A stretch of 64,000 nt of DNA. Source: Aphis gossypii. Its lineage: Eukaryota > Arthropoda > Insecta > Hemiptera > Aphididae. Position 1 is the stretch's first letter, and each line of letters begins with the position of its first letter. The translations under genes were made by a program, and so were the position numbers. The stretch covers positions 88,134,604 through 88,198,603 of the forward strand of contig NC_065531.1 of NCBI RefSeq assembly GCF_020184175.1. The letters run 5' to 3'. Below, piece by piece: positions 59,563 to 64,000 of this stretch. The notes beneath the pieces were generated by a model. That model saw only the letters and a program-made list of their open reading frames with translations, made no database searches and was not told the origin of the DNA.

Positions 59563-62500
59563 ATGTCACGTCATGAAGGTAAGCATTCAATGTTATTGAT
59601 ATTTGATTTTCCTAAAAAATCTACTGTTTTTGGGTGTTTTACTCATAAAAACAAACCTGAATTAAATCATTTTTTTTTTTTGAATTCCTCTGTGGTGCTG
59701 ATTAATCCTAGTCAGTTTTATATTTAAGACTGGTATCGACTTTTCAATGATAGTAAACCAATCGTTTAGGTGTATAACCTTTAATTATATGGTCATTAGT
59801 TTGTGTTCATAGAATGTGTGTTGAAGTACACTACTCTAATATTTTATGATATTAAATAACTGCAATTAGGTTTATTTAGTATATCAAAATTATCAATCAT
59901 TTGTAATGTTTTTAGCTATAACTAGGTAGTTACTTTATAACTGTATATTAGGAATAGGTACTAATTATATGTTGTTTTTTTTTTACAAATAGTATTTAGA
60001 TATCACATACATACCTTGTAATTACATACCTAATCAAAAACATTGGTATTGTAAAATCAATCTATTTCCATGACAGAATAATGTGGTCATAATAACTATC
60101 TTATTGTTAGATTTCTAGTTAATACATTTTCCTTTAAATAACTATAAATATAAAAGTATTTTATAACTATTTTACTTTTTAATTCATATATTTGTTAATT
60201 AACCATTCGAATTAAGATCTGTATCAATTTTTTTAATTCAAAAAATTATTACCTATAAAATAGTTATATTTCTAACACTACAGTTACATGTACAGAAACA
60301 GTCAATATCTTGATTATAAATTTATAATACCTAGGTACATATTTTTTAATTTTAATTTATTAATCAAGTTGAATTAAAATTGTTAATTAACTTAAACAAC
60401 ATTAAAAAAGTAAGTGGGTACCACTCTGCTATATAATATTAAGTATTGAGTTAATAACTGTTATAGATGTGTAAATTATTTTAAGCGGACACAGTCTTAT
60501 AGCCTATATAACTTGATGTAATAAATAAACTTAAAATAATTTTCGTGAACATGTATTTTTGATATACAGTAAGTTCCCCATTACAACAAATACCGATACA
60601 ACAAAAAATCCCGTTATAACGAAAGTTAGAGAGGTCCCCTACAGAAAAGCTATTTCGTTACAGCAAAATTTCCGTTATAATGAAAAAAAAATCCGGTCTC
60701 TTGGTGTTTGTTGTAACGGAAACTTACTGTAGCTATTAAAGTTGTTTATTTAATAGCGAGTTTAATTGCTTAATGTATATTTTCTGAAAATAGTGTATTT
60801 ATTATAATAACATATATTCACTTTTATGTCATATTTTTGTACGTATTGTAAAAAAGTACTAATGGGTTCATAGTAAAAATAGATTAGTATAAACAATTTT
60901 AGCCTAACAAATATTTTTTTTATTTATAACTTAATAATTTGTTACTAAGTATCAGATGGTTTCGGAGGGTTTAAAGTGAAATAATTTTTTTTATGGGTCA
61001 ATATACAACATTCCATATAGGGTTGCATTAAAAATTGATCAATTTATTAAATGTATTATGATACATTACTAAATCATGTTTAAAAAACTATTAATTTATT
61101 ATAAGTTCATGAGATATTTAGTGATTGTTTATACAACCCAGTATCTTGTCTAACTAATTATCAAAATAATGACAATAAATAACTCTTATTTTTATGATCA
61201 CAAATTACTAAGTATAAGCGTAGAAAATGGAAAAAAATCTAAATTGCATATTATTACACAGCATCAATTGATGAACTGATTACAATTAATAATAATGTAA
61301 ACAATTCTTATTAAATTTATTAATTTACCTATTCCAAGTAAAATATATTTCTTTTGAATATGATTTTATTTTTTCAATTTCATGTCTAAAATTTTAATAA
61401 TCATTTATTTAAAATTATATGGTATCGTTATAGGTGTTAGCTGTGATGCGTGTATGAGAGGAAACTTTAAAGGACGTCGTTTCAAATGTTTAAAATGCTA
61501 TGATTATGATCTTTGTGCTAATTGTTATGAAGCAGGCGCAACCACACCACGTCATTCAGTCGATCATCCAATGCAATGTATTTTAACACGTGCTGACTTT
61601 GAGCTATACTATGGAGGTGAATCATTGGCATCTGATCAGCCTCAAGCATTCACATGTCCATTTTGTGGACGTATGGGTCTTACAGAAGTAGTGCTAACAG
61701 AACATGTTACAGCTGAACATCCAGATTCTACTACTGAAGTTGTTAGTATATTTCTTAAAATAAGTTCTTGAAGTGATTCATAGGTCCACAAATGCCACTC
61801 CATCTTAAAAACTATATCCAGCCTGTTCTTAATAATTTTTTTTCTATTATGTACAGATTTAGTTAATAAAAAACGTTTTTAATAAATTATAAACATTATT
61901 CATTATTACCTATTTTACTATAAATAAGTATGAATATTTTGTTTTTTAACACTGACAAAATTTATTGATAGAGTTCTTAGATAAAAAAAAATGTTTAAGT
62001 TATATACTAGGTATATACATTTAATCTATTAATAACAATGTAGTAGTTTATTATAATCTAAAATTATTTTTTAAAGACCCCTAAATGACAAAATGTATAC
62101 TCTAAATTGTAAGTACAACCCTAAATTATTGAAATTAATAATATAGAGTACTGCAAAAGTCGGTGTAAGGTTGACACACACCACTACATGTCTACTCAAC
62201 AATTACAACACATTAACCATTTCTCGAGGCTAATCATTTGTACCAAAAATATAACCATCTGTCATTGTTATCATGCACTCTTCATATTCGTTGAGTGTTG
62301 AAAACAAAAACTGACAGAAACCAACTTTTGTCACACTATTTTAGTAGATATATTTTAAAAGTATACTTAAAATTCACATGTTTTTTCCAATAGTAAAAAA
62401 AAAAATTAATTAATGTGTACTTGAAGAATAGCATCAAAAAATTAGGATTAATGATTTTTATTAAACAGAAAATAATCTTAACATTACAATACTATATATT

Positions 62501-63878
62501 ACACTCTTTATCATAAATTTTGATTTTCCCATTATGGTATAATACTAATTAGTTATTTATTATATGTAATATAGGTGTGTCCAGTTTGTGCAGCACACCC
62601 AGGAGGTGATCCAAATTTATTAACGGATGATTTTTCTGTTCATTTACAAATGCAACATCGTGCCAGTCCAAGTGTTCCCAGAGATTTAATTTCATTTTTA
62701 ATATCCTTTTTATATCACAGTAAAGTTATTTTTTAAATTTATTATCTTATTAAAGTAAAAAAAAAAAACATAATAATTATGATAAATGTTTTATAACTTT
62801 CTAAGATAATCATATTTTCTCAATAAGGTTTATTATTTTTACTAGTTTGGTATGAGATAAGAAAGCGTGGGAGTATGGAAATTTAGGTTTAGGTGTAGCT
62901 GACTCCAATGAACTACAAAGCAAAAGAACAAAAAATATATACTAAGTAAATTATATGTTATTATCTAATTATATTTTACTATTTTTCCTTAATAAAAGTT
63001 ATCAAGATGAACCTGTTGCAAGACATTCAGTACGGCGTATACCACAGTCTGCAAGAGGTATGGGAAGTACAAGAGTTCGAAGAGCTATCAATTTCAGGTA
63101 CCGGGCAGCAAAGTACGGACAATTTAATTATATTTATATTCAAACAGTAGTCTTTTATGGCTTGAAGTTCAATAAAGAAAATAAAGAAATACCATTTTTA
63201 TTAGTTTGGCTATGCATTTGTGTTTAATTGCTATAGATATTTATTTCTATTATTATTTGCTATTTTTGAATTACATATATTAAATTGACGCGTAAGAAAT
63301 AGTTGTTTATATATTTTTTTTTTTCAAAATGTATAATTATTAATATTCTCCCAATGCATTCTAGTGGTGGAACAAGAGATGGTTCAGATCCAATTGCTGA
63401 GCTATTATCACAGTTGAGTGGAGTTCGTAGAGCACAATCAAATAGTGTGCCTGGATCGTCAGCAAGTAGCTCTCAAGGCACTCACAATGTTTCTTCACAG
63501 CTGCAACAGTTGCAAATGCAGCTGCAGCTTGAAAGACAACAAGTCAGGGTATTGTATATTAATAGTAACACCAATCATTGTTTCAAAAATAGTTTCATTT
63601 TAAACATATTATGTACAAGTTATAACAGTTGATTATAAAATATTGATCAATATTCTATGATTATAGGCTGCTAGACAACAATTAGAACGATTACCTCGAC
63701 GCCAAGGACATGGTTCATCTGCAGCAGCTGCATCATTGGCTAACAACAATATAGTTGGATCTGGAGCACCAACACAAGCTGCTGGTACATCATCAAACTT
63801 ACTTAGTATACAAGTAGTAGATTCAAACTCTAACCAAAATCAGTCTGCACGTAATAGTTCGTCACAATATCTTATCAA
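59563..63878 (+). CDS. KCMF1: KCMF1 E3 ubiquitin ligase, 5' part (gene continues past the window)
   Basis: E3 ligase that works with UBR4 in ubiquitin and autophagy-linked degradation (known for the family). Exons: 59563-59578, 61434-61741, 62575-62700, 63006-63097, 63365-63548, 63667-63878 (donor GTATGT at 63879). The protein starts MSRHEGVSCDACMRGNFKGR. A ZZ zinc finger is at about aa 7-50 (CDAC, CLKC, CANC, HSVDH), then two Di19-type fingers (FTCPFCGRMGLTE, then H; VCPVCAAHPGGDPNLLTDDF, then H). A coil, DPIAELLSQLSGVRRA with LQQLQMQLQLERQQ, precedes a Ser/Ala/Asn-rich part. Exon 3/4 junction is unusual: a U12-like AT intron gives DLISFLDEPVARHS, while a GT-AG alternative (exon 3 to 62719, exon 4 from 63007) gives a 7-residue longer, less natural join. 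The first intron is 1.9 kb; the C-terminus is outside the window. Confidence 0.95.
59579..61433. other. KCMF1 intron 1
   Basis: AT-rich. It holds a family A left-end fragment (about 60408-60520, AGTAAGTGGGTACCACTCTG) and the MITE at 60567-60729. No other structure seen. Confidence 0.6.
60567..60729. mobile_element. pogo/Tigger-like MITE
   Basis: 163 bp, flanked by TA. The ends are CAGTAAGTTCCCCATTACAAC and, inverted, CAGTAAGTTTCCGTTACAAC. CAGTA(A/G)-type ends with a TA duplication are typical of pogo/Tigger relatives. Internal GTTATAACGAAA-like words repeat. Non-coding, in KCMF1 intron 1. Confidence 0.7.
61742..62574. other. KCMF1 intron 2
   Basis: 833 bases of AT-rich intron between a GTTAGT donor and a TTATATGTAATATAG acceptor. 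No repeat end or coding frame was noticed. Confidence 0.6.
62701..63005 (+). other. Candidate U12-type (minor spliceosome) AT intron of KCMF1
   Basis: The 5' end reads ATATCCTTTTT, the consensus for U12 AT-type donors. A branch-site match, TTCCTTAAT, lies near the 3' end, with the presumed branch A 13 bases before the exon. Joining TTT TTA to GAT GAA keeps the frame and restores DLISFLDEP. The 3' terminal dinucleotide would be AA (AT-AA), which is non-canonical. The competing reading is a U2 intron, 62720-63006. Confidence 0.6.
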
Positions 63879-64000
63879 GTATGTATTTATTTTTAAATTT
63901 ATTATTTAAGGACATCACGACACTAATTATTCATTGAGATAAAGGAGTTTGAAAATAAATGTGTGACGTCATAGAGCCGAAGTCTGAACAATGGTGTGTG

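Noticed and set aside
62703..63227. A separate small gene reading the 62955-63227 frame from its first ATG
   Set aside because: The frame contains KCMF1 exon 4 plus flanking intron; conserved residues begin only at the splice acceptor.

Overview
The window looks like a piece of an aphid-type insect genome. It is very AT-rich, its genes have many short introns with GT-AG ends, and non-coding DNA is crowded with terminal-inverted-repeat (TIR) transposon remnants. The conserved proteins are clearly animal (axonemal dynein, ribonucleotide reductase, AF10/Alhambra, KCMF1). The species assignment is an inference from style and gene content; no search was run.

Layout. (1) 985-32435, minus strand: one complete gene of 67 exons for the beta-type heavy chain of outer-arm axonemal dynein (about 4,556 aa). 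I traced it exon by exon with consistent splice phase from an ATG to a stop, and all four P-loops are present. Its introns hold several repeats. (2) 32436-41141: gene-poor DNA with several non-autonomous elements and a Mutator-like element (36257-38826) that has G-tract TIRs, a 9-bp target duplication and a decayed FLYWCH/MULE transposase. (3) 41142-44892, plus: complete small subunit of ribonucleotide reductase (RRM2/RnrS), 6 exons. (4) 45575-46782: two more TIR elements. (5) 47555-54466, plus: a three-exon gene for a 1,779-residue, highly repetitive protein whose last ~130 residues resemble the histone-fold C-terminus of the kinetochore protein CENP-T. (6) 56381-58789, minus: Alhambra/AF10 (PZP finger module plus OM-LZ leucine zipper). 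(7) 59563 to beyond the right edge, plus: KCMF1 E3 ubiquitin ligase, partial; one of its introns looks like a U12-type AT intron.

The most interesting content is the CENP-T candidate. Aphids are holocentric, and hemipterans are reported to have lost CenH3 (CENP-A), so a CENP-T-based inner kinetochore would be expected to carry much of the load. This protein has four tandem ~118-residue modules plus one leader copy. Each contains a [ST]-x-F-[DE]-N-[IV]-[IL]-N-D motif that can be lined up with the Ndc80-recruiting helix of vertebrate CENP-T. A Ser-rich 69-residue tandem array with repeated SP sites follows. The CENP-T identity and the Ndc80-docking idea are inferences from reading the sequence.

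The genes do not form a pathway or operon-like unit. RRM2 and the CENP-T candidate are both cell-cycle genes and lie next to each other, and Alh and KCMF1 are head-to-head and may share a promoter region.
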